Notes under the pieces: generated by a model
The model's input: only the letters and a program-made list of their open reading frames with translations
What the model was told of the DNA's origin: nothing
The model's database searches: none
Shown here: piece by piece, positions 11,001 through 21,940 of the stretch
Numbering within the stretch: position 1 is the stretch's first letter
How the letters are laid out: every line of letters starts with the position of its first letter
Translations under genes and position numbers: made by a program
Assembly: GCA_036365145.1 (NCBI GenBank)
Contig: JAEOAD010000031.1
Coordinates: forward strand, 10,202,001 to 10,266,000
Direction of reading: 5' to 3'
Length of the DNA: 64,000 nucleotides
Source of the DNA: Orientallactaga sibirica
Lineage: Eukaryota > Chordata > Mammalia > Rodentia > Dipodidae

Positions 11001-12345
11001 CAATTGTACAACAATATGACTAGGGTACTACAAAAATTAGTGTTTCTATTATTAATGGGGCACTTGAATACCATGTAGTTCATCTTTCACATTTATAATT
11101 ATAAACTAAATCCATGGAAGAGGAAACAGTTTGCCAAATGCACATAATTATTTTAGCTGATTGTACTATAACTAAAATTGTGACACACTTTCCTGACTCT
11201 AATCTCAGAACCTCCTCAGCTTTCCAATCTCCCCCACTCATCACTGGTCTTTTTCTTTGATGCTTTCCCTGAACTTACTCTGTAGGAATAATACTTTGTT
11301 CCATTGAAGAAGGAGTACTGAGCCTGCTCTCGTGTCTATACCCGAAAGTCACTCATTCATTCTCCTACGTCTAGTTATTGATGCGGATAATGGAACCTGA
11401 GATCACGGAACACCTACTGCATGCCAACTGCTATTTTTACACTACTCTATGGCAGCTACTGTGCAGGAGTAGAACTGACTTTATTCCACACTAAACCATA
11501 GCTGCTTCTTTTGGCAGCTTACATAATGCCATTCTATCCAGTGGCAGAATTAAATACTCTTTTTCTTATGTTCCCAAATCTCACACATGAATACCAAACA
11601 AGTGATTTTAATATGTTACAACACTTACTCAGTGTGGGCACTGAACCACTGGAACCTGGTCTTTTAAAGGTTAGTGGAGCCCTCTATCTCCACTACACCC
11701 AAAATACCACAGGCACATATATTGGGTTCTAGTACCCCAGTGAAAATGGAAAGTGCCAGCTCTGGACGCCTTGTTCTCAGCCTTGTCAGCAAGCTCAAAG
11801 GTCACCATACCCTTGGCCCTATGAGGCAGAGCACCAGCTCTACTCAGCATCTATTCATGAAGGAGTTCACTGTCATGAACACCTGACAGAGTTCTTCAGC
11901 GAAAGCCAAGACAAACCACCCTCCCAGCCTCGCCTCATCAGGAGCCAAGCCTGTAGTGCTGACAGGTGTGGAATGTCCATCAGATCTTGTGGCTCATCCA
12001 GTCCAGGGGCTCATGGCCTCTGAGCCCCCAAGATAAAGTATCAAGTCACAAACAAGTTGGAGCCAAAGGCTCTTTCAGGCCAGCCTGCCCAGCGTGGGAT
12101 GTAAGAGGAATAGGGATATCAGAGATACCAGGCATCAAGGCCATCTGTCCATATGCTTCCTTCTTCCTCAGTGAAGGCTTCAAGACTGCAAGCAAGGCTT
12201 ACAGGAACCCAATGCAAATCAGGAAAGGGCATGGCTTCTCTGGGGAGGGGCTGTGAAGACAAAGCCATGCTCTAACTTGTGACACATCCATTCAGTCCTT
12301 CCCTCCACATGCGTGCACTAATCAGTTCTATGGCACACCCCAGCC
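11001..12345. other. Unique sequence, no gene confirmed
   Basis: Mostly non-repetitive. Two overlapping open frames (11511-11732 and 11674-11886, plus) and a third (11966-12256) give a loose run of coding-looking sequence, but they lie in different frames and I recognise no protein. A decayed retrocopy is possible. 11395-11430 resembles an ancient repeat ('aacacctactgcatgcca'). Confidence 0.35.
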
Positions 12346-12349
12346 TTTC

Positions 12350-12470
12350 TAAGTCTAGTTGTGTAACTTTTGATATGTCACATAAATCACCTGTGCCTCA
12401 GTTTCTCAACACTAAAATGTGAATAGTACTACAAAAGGTTTTAGATACAAAAGACACAAATGATCACATT
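12350..12470 (+). repeat. MIR SINE
   Basis: 'gtgtaacttttgatatgtcac', 'tgtgcctcagtttctcaac', 'aaaatgtgaatagtact' follow the MIR core order. Confidence 0.65.
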
Positions 12471-12484
12471 TAAAATGTGTATCC

Positions 12485-12668
12485 TGGGAGATGGAGAGAT
12501 GGACCAGCAGTTAAGGCATTTGTCTGCAAAGCCTAAGGACCCAGGTGTGAGTCCCCAGTACCCACTTAAAGCCAGATACACAAAGTGGTGCATGCAACTA
12601 GAGTTCGTTTGCAGTGGCTAGAGGCCTTAATGTGCCTATCCCTCTTTACTAATTAAACAATAAAGTAA
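12485..12668 (+). mobile_element. tRNA-headed SINE
   Basis: 'gatggagagatggaccagcag' head through 'cagtggctagaggcc' to an 'aattaaacaataaag' tail. The (CT)n tract is short. It ends immediately before the exon-like frame at 12676. Confidence 0.88.
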
Positions 12669-12675
12669 CAACTCG

Positions 12676-12905
12676 TGACGGAGCTATCAGGATGCTCACG
12701 ATATCCAAGATTCTGGATTTCCCTTCGGTGATATCAGGACCAGTGCTTTTGCGGAGCTGTCTGCCTTTATACTAAACAGCCAAAATCCTAGTGCCAACCT
12801 ACAACCTGCCTATTATGTGAGGGACAATACCCAAGGAAAAGGTAAAGCTCCCCCTCCCATCTGCATCCCACACCTCACCCAGGCAGGAGACCTTATGTTC
12901 TCTAA
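12676..12905 (+). other. Stop-free, CpG-bearing exon-like segment (unassigned)
   Basis: Between TGA at 12676 and TGA near 12904 one frame stays open for about 75 codons. From 12691 it reads DAHDIQDSGFPFG, then LSAFILNSQNPSANLQPAYY, which looks more protein-like than its surroundings. A good splice donor (AAG|GTAAAG, GT at 12842) follows and a CAG sits at 12688, but there is no pyrimidine tract before it. Five or so CpGs occur in about 100 bp of an otherwise CpG-poor region. I do not recognise the protein. It could be an exon, a retrocopy fragment or chance. Confidence 0.2.
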
Positions 12906-13514
12906 CCTATGACCTTTCTCACACAGATGAATGATGATCCTGAGGTCTGAACAATAATGACCAGTTCAAGTAATAAATTTCAGTGAAGAAAAACCTCAGG
13001 AAAGCCATTTTCTATCAACACAGCTTAACAAAAGACATTCAAATGATTTTATAGTGCTATAAAATAATTGCAAACAAGGGAGGATATTTGAAAGGTTAAA
13101 AGGACTAAAGCTTAGTAACCTTGGTATGACACGGGCTAGCCTCTCAAGGTGACTTGACAGTTGACATTGCTTGACCCTCTCAGGCCACTGAGAGAGGTAC
13201 ATAATAAATGATGTCATCCACAGCTTCCCAGCCTCACATTCTTGCCTGCTGATATTCACATCTCCATCTGACCGTCCCCACCTCCCCCACACACACACTC
13301 CATGAGTGTGGCCAGGATCTGCTGGTAGCTAACAGAATGTGCCAACAGAGTGGGCTGTCATTCCAGTGACCACCCTACATTGGATAGGACTCTGTCTTGC
13401 TGGAAGACTGGCTGTAGACATCATCCTTAATGGCTGGAGGAAGCAGCCAAGTTGAGAGAGACCATGTGGCAAAGAACTGCAGATGACCCATAGAGGATTA
13501 CCATCAAGAAAACA

Positions 13515-13725
13515 CTATTCTTATTGCTGGGAAGGCAGAAACAGGTGAATTTCTGATCAGCCAGTCTAGCCTAATTGGTGGGTTCCAGGACAGTGAGAGG
13601 CCCTGTCTCTGAAAAAGTGGATGACACTTGAAGAACAACATCCAAGGTTGTTCCCCTGCCCTCCACATGCACACACCTGTACCCATACATGTGCACCCAT
13701 ACACACAAACACATATACACACCAT
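13515..13725 (+). mobile_element. B4-like SINE, 3' part
   Basis: 'tctagcctaattggtgggttccaggacagtgagaggccctgtctct' followed by 'ccaaggttgttcccctgccctccacatgcacacac' is the distal half of a B4-type composite with its CA-rich end. The tRNA-like head is missing or unrecognisable. Confidence 0.7.
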
Positions 13726-13989
13726 GATCCTCCACTATAGACCCAACCCATCTCCATGCCCCACAATTCTTGCCACAATGGCTCAGTCATAAGAGGGTGG
13801 AACTGAATGATTGCAGATGAAGCTACAGACATGAGCAGACCACCAAGCCCAGCTGCTCTCCCTTCCACCCCTCATCCTTTCCATCTTCCTTCTGCCCCAC
13901 CCAAGAGCCACTCAGCCATCTGTGTGGGAATCCCAGAAAAATAGCCGTGTGCCTGTCCATCTCTCATGCTCCCAAATGAGGAGGTGAAA

Positions 13990-14260
13990 AGAGAAAAACT
14001 GCATCCTCTTTTCTGCCTGGCTGAAACGGATTCTCATTACAGTGATTTACATGAACAGGGGTTGAAATTTGCATACCATTACGTGTTTAAGATGAACTTG
14101 TGCACATTTTATTTGATTTGATTTCAGCCTTAAATTCTTCATGGAGGCTGAGAATCTGTGGTTTCTCCCCACAGGTAACTGAGCTTTACACCAACAATTA
14201 AAGGAACTGCCACGTTCAATGAGTGCCTTCAAATTCATTCATTGGCTTTGGGGAAGGACA
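13990..14260. other. Candidate conserved noncoding block
   Basis: A repeat-free block in the middle of repeat-rich DNA, with motif-like clusters ('gaaatttgcataccattac', 'gatttgatttcagcc', 'caccaacaattaaagg'). It is proposed only from texture; no alignment was possible. Confidence 0.2.
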
Positions 14261-15900
14261 GCCAGGTACACTGGGAGACCCCTTCAGCATTGAAGTGGCA
14301 CTAATCCAGTGATCAATACTCAAACAGAAGCACCCTTAAATAGGAAAGAGAATTTTAATCGGAAGCTCTGCAGAGCTCCAGGCAAGAGTTTGCATAATAC
14401 TTGTAACCTCCTGCCAACACGATGGTGGTTTGAGGGGTCTGTCATTTTTTTTTACAAGCAAAAAGAATTTAATGTACACTTAAGCCTGCCTCTGGGATTA
14501 GACCACACCTGTCCACTGGATTTAGAGTGCCAAAACCTTGATGGGTGTGTCCCACTGGCCAGCCTCTGTAAAATTTAAAAACAGAACTTCACGTAAGGAC
14601 CAAAAGTGGCGCCACATATCTTCTCGCCCTGGAAAATGATGGAGAAGAACAGGTTTTATGAGCTGTACTGACACACTGTGCCTTGGTGTGATTAATCCAT
14701 CTCAGGAAAATGACTTGAAGAGCCAATTAAAGGCAGCTTAGAGGAGCTACTTTGCATTGTCTCTTTATTCTGTTCCTGGTGACAATTGTACCTGTCAGGA
14801 AAGCTGTGAGAAACTATCAATTTTGGCAGCTTGAGTTTTCAGAGGAAAACAAGAACCACTGCCCTGGAAAGGGTGGTTGCCCTTTTCAGAATGCAAATCC
14901 TCCTCGTGCTGAAATGCGAAATGGAGACCTTGAGGCCCCATGACTTCCATGCTGAAAGGGGGACTTGAGGCCATCAGCTCCAGCAGATTTACCTGCCATG
15001 TCCCCTTCTGATCGGGGACCCAGACATCACCATCGCCTCTAAGGTCAAGGAGGGCAAAGATGTTCCATCCTGGAGGAAAAACTCTCAAATCTCAAGGATA
15101 AGGAAGAGGAGGAAGAGGTCAGAAGGAGGAGGGAAAAAGAGAAAAGCCCCCTGTACACTAAATAACATTTTCTAGTTGAAAACAGCAAGTGAACATTGAG
15201 GTTTGATTCAGGGTAATGAGTCGACTCCCCTTCAATCAACTTTTTAGTATCCAATCACTTAACAAAGCATTTTAATAGGGGAAAACCCCTAACCTTTCTA
15301 CTTAATGCTGCTCCCTGAAAACAGGGCCTGCCTGCCTCCATTAATCACTGAGGAAGGATTTAGGCTGGTCAAAGGACCTCGCCCTGCACCCAAGCTGAGG
15401 ACAGGCAGATGACCCAGGCTGCCTCGAGAGGAAAGCAAACACTCCTAGGCTGAGTCCAGGTGCCCCCTCCTGTCTCCTTAGGTCACTGCTCCTCAGAAGT
15501 GAGCCAGTAGCTGCAAGGAGCTCAGGTGTCACACTCAGTGAAAGGGCTGGCTCAGCCTGCAGCTCAGATTCTGTGGCTCGGCTTGGGTAGGGTTACAAGT
15601 TTGTTGGGATGCCTTTCAACCTGTAGTCAGGACAAACATCCCTGGGTTCACCAAGAGCTCAAGGTCAGAGAGAGGCAAAGCTGAAGCCAAGAGAAGAGTT
15701 CTGCATCCCCCTAAACTGTCTTCTGGGAATGAGAGGCATTTTCCTAACCAGCTATGGTCCCATGAATGCCATGGTCTTGTTTAGAAGCCCAGGGAGCTAT
15801 ACAGCCCCACCAGGATCATGCGGTGAGGAGACTAGTTAGCATCTATACTCCAGCCCTCCCTGGGAAACAGCCATAGATTAACTGGGCATTAAGAAGCTTA
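14261..15900. other. Repeat-poor unique sequence, no gene seen
   Basis: About 1.6 kb with no SINE, LTR or L1, which is unusual here. 14570-14790 ('gtggcgccacatatcttctcgccctgg', 'gattaatccatctcagg') is the most structured part. 15090-15145 is a short GA-rich patch. The open frames are short and on both strands. Confidence 0.4.
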
Positions 15901-15903
15901 TGT

Positions 15904-16133
15904 CATGCTGAGGAGATGGTTCCGTGATTAAAGGTGCTTGCTTGCAAATCCTGCCTGCCCAGAGTTCTATTCCCTAGTCTCCATGTATTGCCAGATGCAT
16001 AAAAATGATACATGATTTGGTGTTTGTTTACAGCATCAAGAGGTCCTGGCATGCCTATTCACTCTCACACACACTCTCTCTCTCTCTCTCTTTCTTTCCC
16101 TCCCTCCCTTTTTCCTCACAAATAAATAAGTAT
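15904..16133 (+). mobile_element. tRNA-headed SINE, diverged
   Basis: 'catgctgaggagatggttccgtg' head, 'attgccagatgcataaaa' body, 'gaggtcctggcatgcc', then (CT)n and 'acaaataaataag'. Confidence 0.82.
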
Positions 16134-16159
16134 GTTCTTAAAAAAAGAAAGAAGGTTAT

Positions 16160-16390
16160 GTCTTGGCTAGGGATCTAGCTCAGTCACTCAAGTGCTTGCC
16201 ACACAAACATAAGAACTTGAATTCAACCCTCACAACCCATTTAAAAATGCCAGGTGTGATAGTGTGCACTTGTTACCCAAGTGCTGGGCAGTTGGGGACA
16301 GGTGAATCCCTGGGGATATGCTGGCCAACGAATCTAGCTTCATTAGTCAGCTCCAGGCCAATGAGAAATCCTGGTTCCAAAAAGGTGGAT
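16160..16390 (+). mobile_element. B4-like SINE, left part (interrupted)
   Basis: ID-like head 'ctagggatctagctcagtcac...gcttgcc' followed by a B1-like half 'gccaggtgtgatagtgtgcacttgttacccaagtgctggg' and 'agctccaggccaatgagaaatcctgg'. It stops at 'aaaaaggtggat', where the next SINE begins, and resumes at about 16783. Confidence 0.75.
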
Positions 16391-16782
16391 GGGCTGAAGA
16401 GATGGTCCAGTGGTTAAAGCCAAGCAATCTATTCCGGATCAACCAGGGGCTTAGAGGTTGTGAGGGGACCTGACATGCTGGTCAGGTGCCACCATTAGCT
16501 AAGCAAGTATCTCATCTTCTTCTGCTTACCCATCCTGAAAATGCCTGGAGCCAAGCCATGCTCACCGAGCATGCTCCCAGGCAGGAAGACTGCTGAGGTG
16601 TGAAGACCTGCACATCAGAGCCATTGGGCTTGCAAAGCCTGACAACCTGGGTTCATTCCCTAGTACCTACATAAAGCCAGATGCACAAAGTGGTACATGT
16701 GTCTAAAGTTTGTTAGCAGTGGCAGGAAACCAATACTCACTCTCTCCCTCTCTCTCAAATCAATAATTTTTTTAAATATAGA
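16391..16782 (+). mobile_element. tRNA-headed SINE split by an inverted copied segment
   Basis: The head 'gggctgaagagatggtccagtggttaa' (16391-16417) and the rest 'ttgggcttgcaaagcc...ctcaaatcaataatt' (16624-16782) make one SINE once 16418-16623 is removed. The SINE itself lies inside the B4-like copy on either side. Confidence 0.8.
16418..16623 (-). repeat. Inverted duplicate, left arm (inserted copy)
   Basis: It is the reverse complement of 17998-18212. Over 206 aligned bases I count two substitutions (near 16567 and 16612) and one 9-bp gap (TTGAGAAGG present only in the right arm). Both ends carry AGCCA. The segment sits in the middle of a SINE, so this arm is the newcomer. Confidence 0.93.
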
Positions 16783-16820
16783 TGGGATCTGAAGGATGAC
16801 ACCCAAGATTTTATGGGCCT

Positions 16821-16862
<42 letters not shown>
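16783..16862 (+). mobile_element. B4-like SINE, right part, with (CA)n end
   Basis: 'gaaggatgacacccaagattttatggg' continues the B4-type 3' end left off at 16390 and runs into (CA)n at 16825-16861. Confidence 0.65.
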
Positions 16863-17261
16863 TCAAAAAGAGAAAAGGTAAAGTTTGGGCCCAGTCTTCC
16901 TAGGCTATGCTGGTCCTACAAAGTCACTTAAAGCATCATTAAAGCATCCCTAGGATCCTATTACCAGATCTTGCACAAACCACATCACCCCACCCTCTGC
17001 TTCTCAGAAGTTCTACCCAAAGCCAGCTAGAATGCTGACTTCTTCAAGAAAAGCCCCCATTACCAAGTTTAGCATCCCAAACAAGACCATGTTCACAACA
17101 GCATCCCCAGGGCCTAATTCTGGATGTATCTCCATGCATTCTCAGGAAATATGTTTAGAAGGAGGAAAGAAAAGAAGGGAAGGATAAAAGACATACTCTG
17201 TGTGGTTCACTGGTCTCCTAGAGATAGAGAAAAGTATGGAAGAGAACCAGCACACATCAAA

Positions 17262-17445
17262 TGCACATGTGTAAATGTACCTGGCATTGTTCTAAGCATT
17301 TGATTTCATTATAAGCACTTTTATTTCCTCGTTATATTTTATATATGAAAAACTGAGTCTCGGAGCCATTAAATTACTTTCCCAGGGGTACACAACTAAT
17401 AAAGCTCGACTTGAAGCTGGAAAGTCGGGATCCTGGCCCATGTCA
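17262..17445 (-). repeat. MIR SINE, reverse strand
   Basis: 'cctggcattgttctaagcatttg', 'atatgaaaaactgagtctcggagcc', 'ggggtacacaactaataaagc' follow MIR in reverse order. Confidence 0.65.
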
Positions 17446-17504
17446 CTAAAATGTGTACACTTTTTCTCTTACAAGCTGTCTTCTTAGACTCATGAAATAT
17501 TTGG

Positions 17505-17645
17505 ATCAGAATTAACCTCAGTGATAATCTCATTTGAATTTGAATTGTTTGAAGCCCAGAGAGGTTAAGTAATTTGCCTCAGGTCACCCAGCTGGTCTGT
17601 GGTTTAGGGCCAAGAAATCATTTCTCTGAACTCCCATCCTAGCAC
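17505..17645 (-). repeat. MIR SINE, reverse strand
   Basis: 'agcccagagaggttaagtaa' followed by 'tttgcctcaggtcacccagc' is the reverse complement of the MIR core. Confidence 0.8.
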
Positions 17646-17997
17646 TTTTTGGCATTACCCTCAGCCTCTCAGAAAAGCCATAAGCATCATCCTATCAAAT
17701 CAGATCATTAGGAAATAATGCAAGATATTTGGAAAATAAACTTAGTACATTTTGTCTTCCCAGAGCAGCTGCAGGTTCATAAATACAGTCAGGAAACTTG
17801 CAAAGACCGTGATGCTTGAAGGCCTCCAGAGGCTCCTCTCATTCTGTGAAAGAGGTCTCTGCACCTGGGGGTGGGGGGAGACAAGAGCCCTCTAGAGAGG
17901 TTCTATTGAGCCCCCAAAACCTGTCTAACAAACTCAAAAAATCGATGAGGCAGTAACAGGACTTGTATTGCTTTTCTTGGTGAAAATCTTCAACCAG

Positions 17998-18212
17998 TGG
18001 CTCTGATGAGCAGGTCTTCACACCTCAGCAGTCTTCCTGCCTGGGAGCACCTTCTCAATGCTCTGTGAGCATGGCTTGGCTCCAGGCATTTTCAGGATGG
18101 GTAAGCAGAAGAAGATGAGATACTTGCTTAGCTAATGGTGGCACCTGACCAGCATGTCAGGTCCCCTCACAACCTCTAAGCCCCTGGTTGATCCGGAATA
18201 GATTGCTTGGCT
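17998..18212 (+). repeat. Inverted duplicate, right arm (probable donor)
   Basis: Partner of 16418-16623. It is bounded by TGGCT on both sides (17998-18002 and 18208-18212). The flanks look like ordinary unique sequence, not a broken element, so this is the likely source. It retains 9 bp absent from the copy. Confidence 0.93.
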
Positions 18213-18895
18213 CATGTCTTTCTTCTAGCTGGCTTCTTTCTGTCTCCTTGCTGTCTTTGTCCCCATCACTCTTTGCTTTTAACTGTCCTCTCTCCTGCAA
18301 CTTCCCATGATCACTCTATATCCTCTCCAGCAAGTCACTTCATCTCCCAAGGGACGTGCGCTCTGTGCACTTCTCAGGGAAACTGGAGTGATGGTCTCTC
18401 CCACAGCAACACTGTGTGATTTCCTCCAAGCCACTGATCTGTCCATTTTTTGACCTCGCACACTTTACAGCATTCCTGTGCAATGTAATCATTCATTACA
18501 CATGGTCACCTTTTCCAATAACCACTCCCTATGCGCAGTCTCATTTCTCTAATAAATGTGCAGCTGCTTAAAGGCAAGAACCAGAGTTAATGCTGCTCAC
18601 TTCTCCTTGGCATTGGTTCACACAAGGATGAAGAGACAGTGAGTAGTCAGACGACTGTAGATGACCACATGGGCGGTGTTCAGCTGGGTCACATCTCAGT
18701 ACTAACACAACCATCACCCTGCGGGACCAAAGAACAAAGTGTGGGGGAGAAGAGGAGTCGAGGCAGCCATTCCAGAACCCAATGAGGAAAGAAGCCAGGC
18801 TGCACCATGCACAGGCATAACATATGCTCAGGTCATGCTAGGATGTGGACACGTGGGACTAAAAAGGAACAATTTCAGGAAATGATGCAGGGGGC
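18213..18895. other. Unique sequence, no gene seen
   Basis: Short open frames on both strands only. No recognised repeat or motif. Confidence 0.5.
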
Positions 18896-19226
18896 ACAGG
18901 TGATAGAGCAGCAAAAGGTCAGAACAAATTGACCAAAGGTAACCCCAAGGCTACACAAGACAGTGCCAATCACCATTTCATTATGGATGGGACAGGGCCT
19001 CATGAGTTCTCACCCATCCCTAAGGAGCTACTGGTAGTTAATGGTTGCTCAGGCAGGAAGAATCACTCTCTTCAATGGTGTATCCACTGGTACATGATAG
19101 TGGGGAGTATGAGGGATTCAGTAGGAGCAGGAGAGAGATAAGAGATAGTAATAGAGGATCTATATGATCAAATTACACTACGACTGTACAAAGCTATAAA
19201 AGAGCAAACAAAAAAAAAAAAAAAAG
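18896..19226 (+). mobile_element. LINE-1 3' UTR (Lx-like)
   Basis: 'catttcattatggatgggacagggcc', 'ctaaggagctactggtagttaatgg', 'caatggtgtatccactggtac' match the rodent L1/Lx 3' UTR. It closes with poly(A) at 19209-19225. Confidence 0.7.
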
Positions 19227-19449
19227 AAAAAGAAATCTTTGTCTGATAATCCAGCTTGCCTGAGCACCCTCACTTTGGCTGACAAGCTTGCTCAGGTGGG
19301 TCTGCTTCTTTGTGATTCTGGATCTGTATGAGAAGAAGCTACACAACGGGTCAAGACTGTCCCCATCCTTCCTCCTGGCCCACTACTTTTCCATTACACC
19401 AATGACATTGATTCCTTGCTTGGATACACTTGAAACAATACACTTACCA

Positions 19450-19625
19450 GGCTCCGGTGTGGAGCCAGGCTGCCTGAGCTCTACCTGACTGCCCCTTCAG
19501 TAGTCTTATAACCTTGAGTGAGTTGCTGTAAACCTACAGCCAAAATGAGTGTGAGAATTAAATGAGTTCATTTACTTAAAATCCTATGAATAGTTCCTAA
19601 CATAAACATGTGATTGATATATATA
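19450..19625 (+). repeat. MIR SINE
   Basis: 'ggtgtggagccaggctgcctg', 'ttataaccttgagtgagttgctg', 'gtgagaattaaatgagttcat', 'agttcctaacat' are in MIR order. The MIR core is damaged. Confidence 0.65.
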
Positions 19626-19712
19626 TATTTTTTTTGCCCAGACTTAGCAAAGTACATCCCAAATGGTTAGGTACTATTTTCTGAGACAGTTATCTTTAAG
19701 AATAAATTGGAG

Positions 19713-19909
19713 GGCTGGAGAGATGGCTTAGCGGTTAAGGCGCCTGCCTGCTAAGCCTAAGAACCCGATTCCAATCTCCAGGTCCCACGTTTAGCCAGAT
19801 GCAAAGTGACACAAGGGCGCAATGCTGCACTTGACCACAAGGAGGCGCACGCATCTGGATTTTGTTCACAGCAGCTGAGAGACTGCTGGCGCGCCCATCT
19901 CTATCTGTT

Positions 19910-19948
<39 letters not shown>

Positions 19949-19990
19949 CTCTCTGTCTCTCTTCAAAAATAAATACAAATTTTTAAAAAA
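19713..19990 (+). mobile_element. tRNA-headed SINE, long-body subfamily, with 15-bp TSD
   Basis: Near-intact head 'gggctggagagatggcttagcggttaaggcgcctgcc', then a longer body than the common type ('gtgacacaagggcgcaatgctgcacttgaccacaagg') and a long (CT)n. A perfect duplication AAGAATAAATTGGAG flanks it (19698-19712 and 19991-20005). It is a recent insertion. Confidence 0.96.
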
Positions 19991-20005
19991 AAGAATAAAT
20001 TGGAG

Positions 20006-20570
20006 CTAGCAGGGCCACCAAATAACCCATGTCCTTTAATGCCTTGGGGCCTGTGAAGAAAGCCAACATGGTAGGCTGATGACAGAAAAAACGGAGGAGA
20101 ACCAAGATCCACTGATAAGACAAGAAATTAACTGACTGCCCACCATGAGATGTGCCACCTCTACCACATCTGCCAGGGCCCAGGAGAAATTGCAGGGGTA
20201 GTGATGACAAGAACACTGCTCTTACTGCTAGTCTAACATCCAGCCTCAGTTAATGGAGACAAACATGATGGTCAATCAAAACAGAAATCCAGAGAAAACA
20301 AAGAACTCAACACTAAATTAGACGACCAACAGGCCTGCTATGGTCAGAGAACATTGTAGAAGAGGGGGGTGGAAAGATTGTAAAAGCCACAGAGTGGGTA
20401 GGAATATCCTGAGACATGGTCCCCACTACTCCACAGAGACTGACTGAGGCCTCCATGACCCCCCAGTGGATACTGTAACCCCACTGAGGAGGATCTCCAG
20501 GGCAATGGAGTGGGAGTGAGAGTATAAAAGAGACCTTTTATACTTAATATAAAATAAAATTAATACAAAA
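20006..20570 (+). mobile_element. 5'-truncated LINE-1 (3' UTR) with TSD
   Basis: It shares long blocks with 50515-50960 ('accacatctgccagggcccaggagaaattgcag', 'agagccacagagt.ggtaggaata'). It ends in an A-rich tail, then AAGAATAACTTGG (20571-20583), which matches the copy at 19991 with one mismatch. So the L1 is ~565 bp and landed at the same site as the SINE. Confidence 0.85.
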
Positions 20571-20929
20571 AAGAATAACTTGGGTTTCTGGTCTGCAAAG
20601 CAAACTTAGATACAACTAAGTTGGGGGTTTTCTTTTTACATAATTTCTCTCACCTTTAAAATGGGAAGGAAATTAATTTAGCTTAAAAAATATTTCATTC
20701 TGTGAATGACTGGTATTAGTTTTAATGGTTTATGCACTGTGGTAGGCTGATAAATACACGATCGTGGTCAGTCCTGATGTCTTCTGGAAGAGGCCCAGGG
20801 ATGGTAACATTGATACTAAATATACCAGGAGCTGTAGCAGAGCTAGAAAGCACCATGGACACCATTAGAAGGAAAAGGACACTGTATAGCATGGAGATAA
20901 GCATCTTGAAAATGCCAACTGGGAAGAAG

Positions 20930-21450
20930 AACCAAGTATTTGCTCATTCAACCAACACTTATTGCGGGATGAATACATGTCAAGCACTGGGGATGAAGAA
21001 ATGAGTTGTCTGGACAAAATCCCTACCTTTAGGAGCTGTTTTTCAAGCAAAGGAATAGTCAATAAAATGAGATAAATACATATAAGGTAAAGAAAGAAGG
21101 AGTCCAAACAGCAGAGAAGAGGTTTGGAGAGGAGTGAGAATGAATGGTTATTTTGAGCAGGATGATGACAAAAAAGCCCCAGTGGAATGTTGGAATCATT
21201 CCTCTGGAAGGATGCAAGGGGGTAAGCTTTCCGGGTGCCTGGGAAAAAAAGAATTCAAGCAGAAGATGAACTGTGCAAAGGAGTCTACCAGGACAGCTTC
21301 GGGAATAGATAAGGGCCATGTGACCCAGAGCAGAAAGCCAGGGAGACCCACAAGAGACCTGGAGACAAAGGGAGACCAGATCACACAGGACCTCCATGAT
21401 CAGGGGAAGGAATCTGGATTTTATTATGAAGGAGAAAAAAAATGCAACCA
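20930..21450 (+). repeat. Ancient mammalian interspersed repeat
   Basis: 'ctcattcaaccaacacttattgcgggatgaatacatgtcaagcactgggg', 'aaatccctacctttaggagc' and, further on, 'ggaatctggattttattatg' follow a consensus common across mammals. I cannot assign the family name with certainty. Open frames here on both strands are by-products. Confidence 0.5.
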
Positions 21451-21940
21451 TGGTGTTTTAAGCAGATGTTTTCCCTGGTAGATAGGTAGTCTCAGAAAAG
21501 AGAACCAAGAATGCTCCAGACTCATCTATCCAACATATCCAACTGCCTTTTCCCCATTGAGAGAGGTCAGGGATGCAGCTCCAACCTACCATGAACAAAT
21601 TAAGCTTTTCAATTTTCACCCCCAAACTCAATCTTCCAACAATCTTCTCCATCTCAGAAAGCTCCACTCTCCCAATCACCTGTGGAGTCTACTTATTCAC
21701 TCACACAAAGGGACCTTAAGTCCATCAGTCCATCTCTGAAGACATAAAATCTATTTTTTCCCATACCCTTTGCTGCCACTACTTTGGTTCAAACTACCAC
21801 ATCTTCTCCATGGAGGAAAGCAAGGATCCTTACAAGATCCCCTTACTGCTTCTGCTGTTTCCCTGTACTCCACATAACAACTCAGATGACCCTGTATAAT
21901 TTCAGTGGCCCCTTGTCTTACAGTAAAAGTTGATGCTCTT

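Noticed and set aside
11511..12256. Run of overlapping plus-strand frames considered as one processed pseudogene
   Set aside because: Frames switch repeatedly, no protein is recognised, and no poly(A) or TSD was found. Left as unassigned.
19713..19790. tRNA-like A and B boxes in SINE heads considered as tRNA genes
   Set aside because: They lack a foldable acceptor stem and anticodon arm and are the promoters of SINEs present in about two dozen copies.
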